Source: Agarophyton chilense (lineage: Eukaryota; Rhodophyta; Florideophyceae; Gracilariales; Gracilariaceae). From it: DNA of 64,000 nucleotides. Every line of letters starts with the position of its first letter. Position 1 is the stretch's first letter. The notes beneath the pieces are model-generated. The model saw nothing but the letters and a program-made list of their open reading frames with translations, searched no databases and had not been told where the DNA came from. The position numbers and the translations under genes were made by a program. Of this stretch, positions 1 through 9,530 are shown one piece after another. The stretch lies in contig JARGXX010000100.1 of the NCBI GenBank assembly GCA_030374765.1, forward strand, positions 930,001-994,000. Direction: 5' to 3'.

Positions 1-1700
1 TGGATAGGATATATCCTGTTGGTCGGGTTCGTCGTATTCAAGAAGATTTGATTGTCTTGGTCTGATTTCATCATTACAGCGCTTCGTCTTGCGAAAATAT
101 GGTTTGATTCTTTGGTTTGATGTTTGCTGCCGTTCGAGCTGGTGAAGTGTCTCGAGGACGTTCTTCCGGTCTGAATTATCGTGGCACGTAGGAGCCTGTT
201 CCCGGGGGTTTATTCCGGTTTCTGCATTCGCAATGGGGATGTTCGCCGTCCGAGTCGTTTTCCGCCTGCTTGGTTTCGATGAATGTTGTGCGTCCGGCTT
301 GGTTGGCGTGGTATTGTATGCTTTTGTGGGCCGACATCAGCCTTGCTGAAAGCGTGGGGACTGCTGTCATTCTTGCATAGATGGGATTCCCGCCGCGATG
401 GTGATCGGGGAGTGTATCGCGGCGGGAGTGTCGTTGGATCGGTGTGCGATGTATCGTGGTGCGGCGTGGTTTTGGAGGGGATTTGGTTCGTGCCATGCTT
501 TGGGCTGTTGTCTGATCTCGTAGCCAGTGTGTGGGTATTTGTGACGTCCTTTTTGTCTGGATATGATTGCGTGGACCAATGAGCGGTTTGTACGCGTGCA
601 GTGTTTTGGGCATCGATGTAAGGTGGCGCGGTGGCCGTTCTGTCCTGTACACTCCTTGTTCGGTTTAATTGGCTCACAGTCAACGGGCTTGCGGGAGGTG
701 GTTGGGAACTTGACCGGCCTGTGTGTTTATTTGCGTATATGCTTTTGTGTTTCTGTCAATCGTTTTATTGTTGGGGGTTCCGCTGTCCAATGGGTGAGCG
801 GTTTGGTTTTCAAGCCGCCTTTTTCCCTGTTATGTCGCGTGTGTGGGTGCTTATGGGTGTTTAAGTGTGTCAGGCCTGTTGTTCCCGTTTCTCTCATACC
901 GTGCGGTGCGTATAGAAGCGTTCGTAGTTCTGCATCACCGATATCGATCCGTTTGGCATTATCGCAGCTCCTTTGTCCGCATGCCGCGATAGCGTCGGCC
1001 AGTGTGTCGCTGACGTTGATCCTTGTATACCTGACGTTGGGTCCACGGGTTTCTATCTGTCCGAGCGCGTTCGTGTTTTCCGCTGTGGTGGGTGTGTGGG
1101 TCGAATTCTTTGTAGCGGATCGGTGTGTATTCTGGCTTGGAGTATCAGGATCTTGGGGTGCGTCCTTGGCTGTGTTTGCGGTGGTGCAATTTTGGTGGAA
1201 CGACGGTGCTTGTTAATTTTCCTGTGGTGTATCGTTGCTTCATTGTGTGAGGGTATACATTTCGGTTTAGATGGTTTGGAACGGTGCTGTTGCCTGTTGG
1301 GTGTTTTCTTTCGGGAGGTTTGTCAGTCCGTGAGAGTTTGGTGAGTTCGTTCTCAGTGGGGAGAGTTGCGGATGCTGATTTGGTGCGGGGGGCCGCCTGC
1401 GCGATCCAAACGTTGGGTCTTCCGCTGTTCAGCTTGGAGGGGGGGATGAAGGGGTTGCTGCGAGTGAAGAAAGTGGGTCCAGTGTGTTCAAAACAGCTGT
1501 GAACAAGTGCAAGTGGGAGACATCGGGCTCATGGGGGCTGCCTCCACTCTCCCCCTCCGTCTGGATAGGAAGGCAGTGGAGGGCGTGCGCTTGTTTGTAG
1601 GTGCGCCAGTCTCGGTGACAAGAATGATTTCCAATCGCAGTCCGCACTGGAGGACAAAAGTATAGCGCTTGTACTGCAGGGTTTATGTACATATTTGGTA
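1..1700. other. GT-rich stretch without a recognisable gene
   Basis: The plus strand is visibly enriched in G and T over A and C for about 1.5 kb. Long open frames occur on both strands, for example 563-1216 (+) and 176-652 (-), but they overlap one another. They encode Val/Cys/Phe-rich text on one strand and Thr/His/Arg/Pro-rich text on the other, which is what composition skew alone produces. No family motif was seen. It could be degraded transposon or non-coding RNA sequence; nothing here decides. Confidence 0.4.
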
Positions 1701-2540
1701 GTGCATTTTCGAGGCCGCTAAAGCGTAAACACTTATTTTATTTGTGAAACACAAACCTTTCTATGCTTTCCCTTGCTACAAGATCCATATCTACGTACTT
1801 CGATCGTTCGGCTGGTTTGGACAAGTTAATTCTATTTGAATTGGCGTTTGAAACGCTCTCTACTGATGCGACTGATCCTCTTTCTCAGCGATATTTTTCC
1901 TTCGCAGATCTCAATTTCGATCGCTTCATGTGGCCACATTCTGAATTCCGAATAAAAGACGGAGGTGCTTGAGTGTAACAAACAAATCAATTTTGCTGAG
2001 CTCCATCAAGGACTTCACCGCTTATTTGTAAAGGAAAGCGAGCCAATGGCCTGGAAGGGTACCGATCCGGAGTTGTATCAACACCCTTCGACATTCGCGC
2101 GGTATACAGCTTTCCGCGCTTTCGACGCTGTGATTGACTTAGGATCAAGTCGAAGAGTTCCTCTGTGAGGTATTTGCATTTAAGCTCAGGAATGGCGCAT
2201 TTGGGAATTGTGGCTCCAATGTCCGAATTGATGAAATCGTTCATGGGCATAGAAGGTGTTGGCGCTTCAGGATTGATGGGTGTAGTCCACACCGGTTCTG
2301 AAGATGAACTTACCATAACAGACTCTGAAGATGACCACTGATGAAGAAATCCTCCAAAATCACAAAGGACTAGAAGACCGTGCGAGGAGACGACAATCGA
2401 AAGTGAAGACATCTGATCCCGCGTCCAAATGAATCTCTTCACAAAAGGGATATGCGAGGTAACTGTTTGTGACGGTAGATACATCCAAAAGCTGCATTAC
2501 TCAATGCCACGAGAGGATCCACACCGTACTACGGTACGGA
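1700..2540. other. Unassigned region with short open frames
   Basis: Short frames lie on both strands: 1763-1972 (+), 1965-2168 (+) and a 165-codon frame at 1987-2484 (-). A plus-strand frame around 2190-2342 reads as an acidic Ser/Asp/Glu-rich peptide ending TGA, so some coding origin is possible. None matches a family I recognise. Confidence 0.25.
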
Positions 2541-2544
2541 TCTA

Positions 2545-2593
2545 CCTCACGGCCGCTGGGATCGAACCCAGTACCTCCAATCCAGCATCTACC
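2545..2593 (-). repeat. tRNA-like head with Pol III B box
   Basis: On the minus strand the segment starts GGTAG and carries an exact B-box-like GGTTCGATCCC (2558-2568) inside a T-arm-like stem CTGGG/CCCAG. The distance from GGTAG to TTCGA is 27 nt, the same as in the SINE-like head at 5522-5570. It is too short to hold an anticodon arm between the A-box-like and B-box-like parts, so it is not an intact tRNA gene. The body beyond the head does not obviously match the copy at 5522. Confidence 0.35.
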
Positions 2594-3170
2594 TGTCTGG
2601 TTTGAATAGGACACGACCCCTCCCCCGTACCACTTCATTACCCACCGTGGTGACGTATGCGGAGGGCATCCAGTGCCCTGCACGCTGAATATGTCTGCCC
2701 ACTCCAGTGCAAGAAAGGAAGTCCCCGTTTTCGGGGGGGCCCCATCTGCGCCGAATTGAAAACAATTATGCCCGACTTCTCTTTTTGCTGTTTCTGACGA
2801 GTTGGGGAATCGCTTTCGACCTGAATATGCTTCAACTCTGGCGAGCGCCGCATCGTCAAAAGTCGCACGTTTAGAGTCCGATCCGGTGTTCATGTGCATA
2901 TCTAGACTATACTCGTCTGCCGAATCGTCATCCTCTTTTCCGATAGCCTAACGCAGTGCGCGGCTGATTCCGTCCAGCTCGTCTAATAGTCGCGATCGCT
3001 GCACTTGCTCCCCCAACTCCTGCGTATCTTTTCCGTGTGCGCGGTCGCGTTGCGTTTTGCAGTCCCACATCAAATCCCAATGGTCGCCCTCATTCCTTCG
3101 CTTCCCTCCCGCCTTGCCCATGTCGCGCGCAAGCCGCTCCTCCAGCTCGGCCTTCGCTGCTACTTATCGA

Positions 3171-3380
3171 CGCCACATACTCCTTTGCGCCGCAGAAGGT
3201 ATTAGTACGACATGAGTTTCCACTCTCTTGGCGAAGCACCTTGGTAAAACCAAAATCGGCGAGACGTATAAGGCCGTTGGCATCGATGAGGATTTTTTCC
3301 AGCTTTAAATAGCGGTAAACGATGCCGAGGTTGTGGAGATTATCGACGGTAATCGACCTCGTGGCTACAATATAGAAGAA
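3171..3380 (-). pseudogene. AGC protein kinase fragment, catalytic Asp lost
   Basis: About 70 codons read as the catalytic loop of a PKA-type AGC kinase. LHNLGIVYRYLK corresponds to the family's LHS-GIVYRDLK, followed by ADFGF and TNTFCGAKEYVA, corresponding to the activation segment TFCGTPEYVAPE. The loop aspartate that acts as catalytic base is replaced by Tyr, and the conserved PE of APE is lost just before the similarity stops. Neither the N-lobe (Gly loop, VAIK lysine) nor the rest of the C-lobe was found nearby. This is a gene scrap embedded in repeat-rich DNA. Confidence 0.7.
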
Positions 3381-3435
3381 TCTACTTGATGGCATCCCTT
3401 CGCAATATTTTCTGAATCGAAAGCGAAAGAAAGAC

Positions 3436-3545
3436 ATGCTGCTGAGCGATGACGATAAGCGGCGCGTCATGCGAGACGGCTACCTGCATTTGAAGCAGGT
3501 GGTATCGGGCGCGCAGGTGGCCGCGCCGCTACGCGTTGTAGCATT
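3436..3545 (+). pseudogene. Possible phytanoyl-CoA dioxygenase N-terminal scrap
   Basis: The frame starting at ATG 3436 begins MLLSDDDKRRVMRDGYLHLK and continues with V-S-A-V-A-LR-type spacing. This resembles the N-terminal helix-turn of PhyH-family Fe(II)/2-oxoglutarate dioxygenases, where 'F..DGYlvl..vl' precedes the first core strand. Only about 35 residues look related. The metal-binding HxD...H of the family is absent and the frame ends at 3624. It overlaps the minus-strand kinase scrap region by a few bases. The call rests on a short motif. Confidence 0.35.
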
Positions 3546-3649
3546 CTGGATGCACTCGAGTTCGACCGTTCGAAATACTACGAAGTCGCGATACGGCATT
3601 CACAAGCTATTTCTTGGGCTATAATCGATTACAAGAAGTTATGAGAAGA

Positions 3650-4703
3650 ATTACTTCATGGAAAGGTTTGGACAGGAGAAATTTAATTAAAAAGTACTGA
3701 ATTTAATGTACACTGTAAGGTGCCATCACCAGATATGGTATTAATTAGATAATTGTGTAGTGGTTCGCCACGTGTATGCATTACTGTACCGTACTTGCTT
3801 TGCCTCTTGGCACATTAAAGGGCACAAGGCCCAGGCGAGGACAGGAGAAAGGCCAACCAACAACCAACCAAAACACCATCTTGGTGAGTCCTAGAAATCC
3901 TAAAGTGATTCACCACAACAGGGCACCAATAGTATCAGTTCTTAACCGTTCTGAGCTATAGCTCTTGTTCTGAGGATACCCTCTACTGTTGCGAATTTAC
4001 CGCCCTTTTCCTACAACTTTCTGTGTGGGTGTGTGTGTGTTGTTCCTTTAATATTTTCTCTACTGTTACCTGGTTATTTGTGTTATCACAAGCGATGTCG
4101 AGCCGATCTCGTTTGCATTACGTACCGCCGTATCTGGACATCCACCCTGTGAAAAAACGTATTATTCTCATTGTTCAGGCACACCTGGTTGCTTTCCGCA
4201 CACTCTCGTCTTATTTAAGAACCGTCGCTCGCCGGGAGACACCCTCTCTTCGCGGTAATTTCTGTGGAGACCCACTGCGCCAAGACCTCTACAGTCTACA
4301 GTGTAATACCACATTAATTGGGCTCCTGACTTCGAAAAGAGTACACCTGTGTGTGGAATATTGGTCGCTTCGACCGGAAATATCTTGTTTCGCACTTTCG
4401 AATGATCCTCGTTAGATTCCCGTACGTTGTACTGAGATCAGTGAACTGAACCTTGAACCGTCATCACGGATTATAAATTGTCAGAAGACATTTGGAGCCA
4501 GATCTAACCGTTAGCCACGTTCTTCGGTCAACCGGATCATTGGTTGTGAATCTTCACTGTTTGTTTGTTGTATTGGCTAGAAGATTCTATCGCTGTCAAT
4601 ATTGGTTGTATCGATCGCTATATATATATTGTTTGCATTGAGAAATTGTTTTTGCGTCGTCCTTCGCATATGTTATCTGGATTGCCAGTGAGAATTTGCC
4701 GCC
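3650..4703 (+). other. Possible 5' LTR/leader of the gypsy element
   Basis: No convincing gene lies here, although a 130-codon frame exists at 4023-4415. The stretch sits directly upstream of the gypsy gag start. It contains a TATA-like TATTTAAG near 4212, followed by GC-richer sequence and then AT-rich DNA with a short TA repeat (about 4620-4630). That would suit an LTR promoter plus leader. The 3' half of the element is missing from the window, so no second LTR copy can confirm the boundaries. Confidence 0.3.
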
Positions 4704-5521
4704 ATGCAGACAAGAAGCAGACCGGATGCGGATCGAAATGAGTCCGCGGCACCCTGCTTAGCCACCTCTACAGAGGCTGGCAACCGCCTATATCGTCAAG
4801 CCAAGAAGAAGTCAAAGTCGACAGGAGGCACAACTGCACCTTCAGAGGTTCCAACGACGATCGCTCTCGAGGCTACTACTTCATCTAAACGTGATATCAC
4901 GGAAGATGCAGCCTTGCGAGCTGAATTAAAGCAACTCTGTGCGGAATCTGTGACGCACAAGTTCCGTCTGGAGGAGATGAAAGGTCAAGTTAACTGGTTA
5001 AAATCGTCATTAGAGAGGTTAGGAAGAGAGCACACGGCTCTGGAGGATCGAAATATAGACAAGAATCGGACTGCCGAGATTGTTCGGACAACCCGAGAAG
5101 ACCTGGATCAATTGCTAGAAGAGCAAGGTAATGCCACAGGGGCCTTACCAGCTATACCGTTTACTGTTGAGGAGGTCTTCTCACGTGTAAATCCTCGCTT
5201 AGAGCGATTGGAGACTGTGCTGAATGCCCCGTAGCCAATTCCGCATCCGGGAGTACTGAAGGTTGGACCCATCGTTTCTGATGCGCGGTCGCGCAAGAAA
5301 GAGTCGAAGAAGTAGAAGGTACAGAATTTATCTTCAAGACGCTCTAAATCGAGAAAACTCGCAAGAAGACATGACACCGATGGAGACGGAGATAATTCCG
5401 ATTATACGGATTCCGATAGTTCGGATACGGACGATCCCGAGAATGGAATTTCATCTTCTGACGGTACCTGGAGCGAGTGTAACGCAATGACTGGTGGGTC
5501 AGCGTACCGGTCTCGACCGGT
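4704..5521 (+). pseudogene. gypsy gag N-terminal region, coiled coil
   Basis: The ORF at 4704-5234 (176 codons) starts MQTRSRPDADRNESAA, has a Lys/Ser/Thr-rich N-terminus, and from about residue 65 to 150 shows heptad-rich Glu/Leu/Lys text typical of a coiled coil. After its stop, another frame from about 5360 to 5520 reads as an acidic Asp/Ser spacer and leads to a SINE-like insertion at 5522. MQTRSR-type starts are common in gypsy Gag proteins. The role would be particle assembly; the gene is broken by a stop and a frame change. Confidence 0.55.
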
Positions 5522-5840
5522 GGTAGCGTGGTAGAGCAGGTCCTAAGGTTCGAATCCTTGACGGCGGCACTCCCAGAGTATTCGGCGAAATGGGCTGGCG
5601 TTTACTGCGTAGTCCTCCAGGATGGAGCTACGGAACCGATAGCTTGAAGAGCAATTGGTGAGACTAATATACCAAAGGGAGTTATTTAGCATACTAACGG
5701 TGCCTACCTTACTCTAAGAGAGAAGCGTCACTCGAGCCAATTAAATAGTACTGGCGAGGCGCTGGGATCTCCCTGGCACTGTAATGCTAATGTATTACAC
5801 TAATTAAAATAAATTAATAATCTACATGAGTCTACCTGAG
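5522..5840 (+). mobile_element. SINE-like element with tRNA-derived head
   Basis: The head (5522-5570) holds an A-box-like TAGCGTGGTAGAGCA, an exact B box GGTTCGAATCC (5548-5558) and a tRNA-3'-end-like ACGGCGGCA. An AT-rich tail lies at about 5795-5822. CTCGACCGGT at 5512-5521 recurs as CTCGACCCGGT at 5841-5851, and looser similarity extends upstream of both, so a 10-20-bp imperfect target duplication is likely. Deleting the insert plus one repeat joins gag reading ...AYRSRP to GHMSPVRYLRA... in one frame. Pol III promoter, AT tail, duplication and frame rescue together support a retroposed SINE in gag. Confidence 0.6.
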
Positions 5841-6903
5841 CTCGACCCGGTCATATGTCGCCTGTAAGATACCTCAGGGCCCGGCGGCTTACAGAGCTCA
5901 ATCGTTTTCATCGCTCCTCTACAGCGAGGAGGACACTCGTTGTTCGAGAAAGAAAATAATTGGTAGCTCACTACTCTCGCGCAAGAAGGAACTGCCCTAC
6001 AAGAATCTGAAACCGCTTTCGTGTACAAACCCGCTTTACAGGAAGATTAGGAATGATCTTGTATATCGGGTCAAGGTCCGAAAGGGTAAGCGAACAGGTC
6101 GCGAGACAACCAAAGTGAGATATCACATTAAACGTTTGAAGATTGGCCTCGAAGGTCTCACTTTTTCTGGGAAGGATCCCGTTCTAATATTTGAGTTTTT
6201 CAATCGCATTGTAATCGAAGCCGACACACTGGGAATGAGTGAAACTCCAGCATTCGTGGCACTTCCACACTTATTGGTTGTATTTGAATTGGAGGAATGC
6301 CGTACCATGAGTGGCTCACTTACCGTCGATGAAGGAGGAGTCGCCAGTTGGGCCGAAACCGTGCAGTACTTTCTGCGTAGTTACGCAACGTCTAATGCGA
6401 TTCGTGAACCTATTCTGAATCTCAGAGATATTACCCAGAAGTCTGGAGAAAAGGAGGTTGATTACAGTTCATGACTGAATAATGCAGCTACACGCTGTGG
6501 AAATGTCCATTTTACGGACAAGATGAGGACCCTTTTTGTCGATGGACTCGATCTGACTATCTAGTCATTGGTAGGCCGTCATCGGGAGAAGCACGGGAGA
6601 ATCAGTTTTCTGGAATTAGTGCAGTATGCACAGGCTGAAAGTGAAGCCGTTCGCGCTCGTCTCGGAGGTGGAACACGTCGTCTAGGGATATACCCTGTTG
6701 CTAACAGGGATATAAAACGCCCTATCAAGCGAGGAAAGGTTTTGCATCTGGATTCGTCAGAGGAATCACTCGTTTCGAAGTGTAGACCTTCTGATGCCAG
6801 CTTTACTGAAGAAGACGCAGTTAATTATCTCGATGATCTAGAGGGGTCAGTGCCTGCTACAGATTTGCCGTCAACTGATTCCCATGTGGAACATGATATA
6901 TAG
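5841..6903 (+). pseudogene. gypsy gag capsid region
   Basis: After the SINE-like insert the gag frame resumes. The frame covering 6115-6474 reads LTFSGKDPVLIFEFFNRIV and continues with helical text, the typical retrotransposon Gag capsid pattern of a tryptophan-poor helical bundle (F-G-D...FL..F). It can be followed upstream to about 6000 without a stop. A stop at 6472 and a frame change lead to 6568-6903, an acidic C-terminal part. A CCHC zinc knuckle was not found before the protease; a Cys/His-containing stretch near 7065 may be its relic. Confidence 0.65.
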
Positions 6904-7600
6904 GCTATGGAGCAACGCAGTTATCCTTACAGAAGTAGTCCGATGGCCTTGCTAGCGGCTGGATTTTCTTCACAGAAGCCTGGTTAGGTGGATACCCGTG
7001 GTACAGAACAGCCACAGCTGAGGTTGAACAGAGACGGCATGATATGTTAAGGGGTGGTATGGAAGTCATCATTTGTCATCAGAGTGCACTCTCCCCTTTA
7101 CACAGGTACATCGAGCTGTCTCGAACTATGAAGCTCCATAGGAACAAGAACGAACCCGCGTACCGGGACAACCATATTGGAAGGCCAAAGCTTGGCGACT
7201 TGCCGATATTGTATGCAGAACTCACGCGAGAGCTCAGATCTCTGAAAGATCACAGGGTTCAGCCCCAGAAGTACATAAGGACGCCGATGTGGCCAGTAGG
7301 AAACCCACGTCATCGGAAAATTAAGTGTAGGAGCCCATAGGAGATTGGGTGGATTCAAACCCACCATACCGATCGGGAAACCGACATTGGCCCGCTCCCG
7401 GTAATTTAAACCGAAGGTCCTACTCAGACAAGGAAGATCTTCGAATTTAGGAAACTAAGTACGGTTTGTCTGTATGTTGACATGTCCTTGGAGACGATAT
7501 GTGTGCCCAATTAGTAGGACAAATCACGTCATGATTATGGCTCGAAGAAACTTCAAGGTCTATGCTGACTTCAGCTATTCTCAAGCGCTGTTATCGCGAA
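6904..7600 (+). other. Degenerate gag-protease linker of gypsy element
   Basis: Only short frames remain (7044-7340, 7474-7692). The minus strand at 7340-7410 shows a T-arm-like GGTGG/CCACC hairpin with GGTTTGAATCC, but the rest does not fold as a tRNA. The stretch is best read as eroded Gag-Pol linker, because an aspartic-protease relic follows directly. Confidence 0.35.
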
Positions 7601-7709
7601 GACTCGCTGTATTGAATACGTGTTCAGGCCCAAACTTTATCAGGTTGTATGAATTGCGCGAAAACGAGCGAGCTCGAATACAACAGGCATAGATAACGGA
7701 TATCCGTGA
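7600..7709 (+). pseudogene. gypsy aspartic protease, active site destroyed
   Basis: The frame around 7606-7650 reads LAVLNTCSGPNFIRLYELRE. Gypsy proteases have 'VLVDTGSGPNFI', so the catalytic D-T-G is changed to N-T-C. The frame continues through a stop (TAG at 7690) to ITDIR, where an 861-bp insertion interrupts it, and resumes after 8578 with DAIKRPIKSIGTIRL. The product would have processed Gag-Pol; it cannot be active here. Confidence 0.6.
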
Positions 7710-8570
7710 AGAGCAACGTCCTCCAGGGAGGTTTTTGGAGACTTAAGTTTTTTCCGGAGCCTCCGGCGTGCAACCTCGTTATGAGTAGGAGTAATCCGTT
7801 TTCACGGCGATGGCCGGAACGCCGGTGATGGATTGGCGGGACCGGGTGCCATACGCGTGGCCGCAGCGCCCGCGCGACACGTGGCCGCCAGATTGGCCCC
7901 TTTGTTAGACGGACATTTAGCTATTTAGGATAGACTTTATTTATTCTATTCTATGGTTACTACAGTACTTAGGCCGCCGGCCTCGCGGCCGCCGGTCCAG
8001 TCAAGTCTTCCCAACAAGGGTGATCTTGGTCTTCCAGATCTTGGCTCTGGGTCGAACCGCCTGCGCGGATATACAACTCCTTACGGAGGGATTTGCCGTG
8101 GTGCACGGCTTCCCAACCCCCTTGGACGTTCAAGCAGCCTTCGTGTGTTGGGTATCTATTCCCACTTTCGTGGTTCCGCCCGTGTATACGGTTTGCTACA
8201 CCCGGCAGTGCCGGCTATTCCCGAGTCCCCTCTTGCGACTCGTGGTCAACGTCGCCCTCTTGCCTCCGTTCCCATTTTCCTCCCCTTTTCCTCCCCTTCA
8301 TTGGGCGATTCCCGCTCTTGCGGCTCGCGCTGACACCTGTCGTGCTCGCCACTCTCGTGGGTATTGCCTCCTCAGAGGATACGCAAGCACCGCTTCAGCG
8401 GATATCCTCGGCTTCTTTCAGCCTCCCTGCGCCCGTCGCGACGGTTCGGCTCCGGCTTACACCCGGCATTGCGCGCCGATCCCTGGGAGGGCTCTACCGC
8501 GCCGGTTACCTCGTGAGAGGAAGATCCGGACGTCTTCGTAGGTTTTCCCCCTTGGGGGCATTGTCCTACA
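7710..8570 (+). mobile_element. GC-rich non-autonomous TIR element in the protease
   Basis: ATCCGTGA at 7702-7709 is matched by ATCCGGGA at 8571-8578, an 8-bp target duplication with one mismatch. The ends are imperfect inverted repeats: CAACGTCCTCCAGGGAGG near the left end against CAATGCCCCCAAGGGGG read inward from the right, each able to form a small hairpin. The body is GC- and CT-rich with no coherent ORF. Removing the insert plus one duplication restores the frame D-I-R-D-A-I-K in the protease. Eight-bp duplications are usual for hAT and some other cut-and-paste families; the superfamily is not settled. Confidence 0.5.
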
Positions 8571-9526
8571 ATCCGGGATGCGATCAAGAGACCGATAAAG
8601 TCTATTGGAACAATACGACTTGTCGTTCGCTTTGGAAATCGTGTTGTCATGTTACCTTTCATTGTTTGTATCACATTGGCTGCCCCAGTTGTGCTGGATT
8701 GTGACTACTGTGACAAGTTTGTCGAATCGATTCGCCCGAAGATTCGGAAAGTGGAGCTGGACGATGGCTCTACAGTGCCAATCGTGCGCAGAACTCTGCG
8801 GAGATCCGCTTCATTTGCACTGCTACCATCGTCATTGGAATACGATGCCCCACTGGGTAGAACATCTCCGAAGATTCGATTGTTTAAACTAAAGTTGATA
8901 CCACCAAAAAGTCAAACATGGGTATCAGTCGTTACTGAGAAGCACGGACTTATCGTTATTCAGCTGAACAAGGCACCGTATCTTATTTGTGAATTGCTAG
9001 TCACTAATGGCATTGCCCAGGTGAGCCCGAAGATCCATTTCAGGATACTCGTGAGCAATGTTGGCTCCGATAAGCGTCGCTTACACAAGCATCAGCTCTT
9101 GGGCATGGCGCTGCCACAACCTTCAGTTGTGATACCGACACACATAATGACGGCAGACGTCTTAGGAGTAACGCCCACAGGGGAGCAGAAGTCGACATCG
9201 ACAGAAGTGGTCGAGAACATGAAGAACATGAAGGAAGAGAATTTCTCTGAAGAAGAGATGGAAGAAGCCCTCGAAGGCCCATGAACTCCTCAGGTCGAGC
9301 AAGAACACGTGGACTCCATGTTCGAGAATTGAATCATCGAGCCAGTTCAATTAGCTTGGGCATCTTCAGTGGTCCTTTTTCTCAAAAAATATAGTGCTTT
9401 GCGTTTTTGCGTTGACTACAAAAAACTGAATGCAGTAACTGGGAAGGATACGTAACCATTACTGCGTACTGATGAATGCATGGATAGTCTTGGAGAAGCC
9501 AAGGGTTTTTCTAACCCTTTTTGGCG
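8571..9526 (+). pseudogene. gypsy protease C-terminus, linker and start of RT
   Basis: The frame reads GTIRLVVRFGN and DYCDKFVESIRPK, the end of the protease fold. The linker then reads IPPKSQTWVSVVTEKHGLIVI and continues to LVTNGIAQV and HQLLGMALP, the standard gypsy connection between protease and RT. After an acidic stretch ending at 9284, the next frame gives IIEPVQLAWASSVV, LRFCVDYKKLNAVTGKDT and MDSLGEAKGFS, which are RT motifs 1 and 2. In-frame stops occur after SMFEN and in KDT*PLL. The catalytic YxDD block is missing because the element is truncated at about 9526. Confidence 0.75.
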
Positions 9527-9530
9527 TTAG

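Larger units (their letters stand above)
4704..9526 (+). mobile_element. Decayed Ty3/gypsy-type retrotransposon, 5' two-thirds
   Basis: In order along the plus strand: a gag-like coiled-coil ORF (4704), a gag capsid region (about 6000-6903), a protease split by an insertion (about 7600-7709 and 8571-8720), the protease-RT linker (to 9284) and the start of reverse transcriptase (about 9290-9520). The gag-PR-RT order and RT motif RFCVDYKKLNAVT are gypsy-type. Many stops and frameshifts are present and the active-site Asp of the protease is lost. The element is cut inside RT at about 9526, where minus-strand copia A sequence begins. Two younger elements are nested inside it. Confidence 0.8.

Noticed and set aside
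176..1502. Several ORFs of 70-217 codons on both strands
   Set aside because: They overlap each other in a GT-skewed region, have low-complexity composition and show no motif; composition explains the open frames.
1987..2484. 165-codon minus-strand ORF
   Set aside because: No recognisable family, and a plus-strand frame in the same place looks equally plausible.
2541..2645. Intron-containing tRNA on the minus strand
   Set aside because: A 5-bp acceptor match CACGG/CCGTG exists over 103 nt, but no anticodon arm could be drawn; treated as a SINE-like head instead.
3700..4660. Defined 5' LTR for the gypsy element
   Set aside because: No second LTR copy in the window and no clear primer-binding site, so edges cannot be set.
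5497..5569. Permuted or intact tRNA gene
   Set aside because: ACCGGTCTCGACCGGT looks like an anticodon arm, but it precedes the A-box-like part and is explained by the flanking gag sequence and target duplication.
7340..7410. tRNA-Ser-like sequence on the minus strand
   Set aside because: The T-arm-like hairpin is good, but acceptor and anticodon stems do not pair and the A-B box spacing is wrong; it also lies in gypsy linker sequence.
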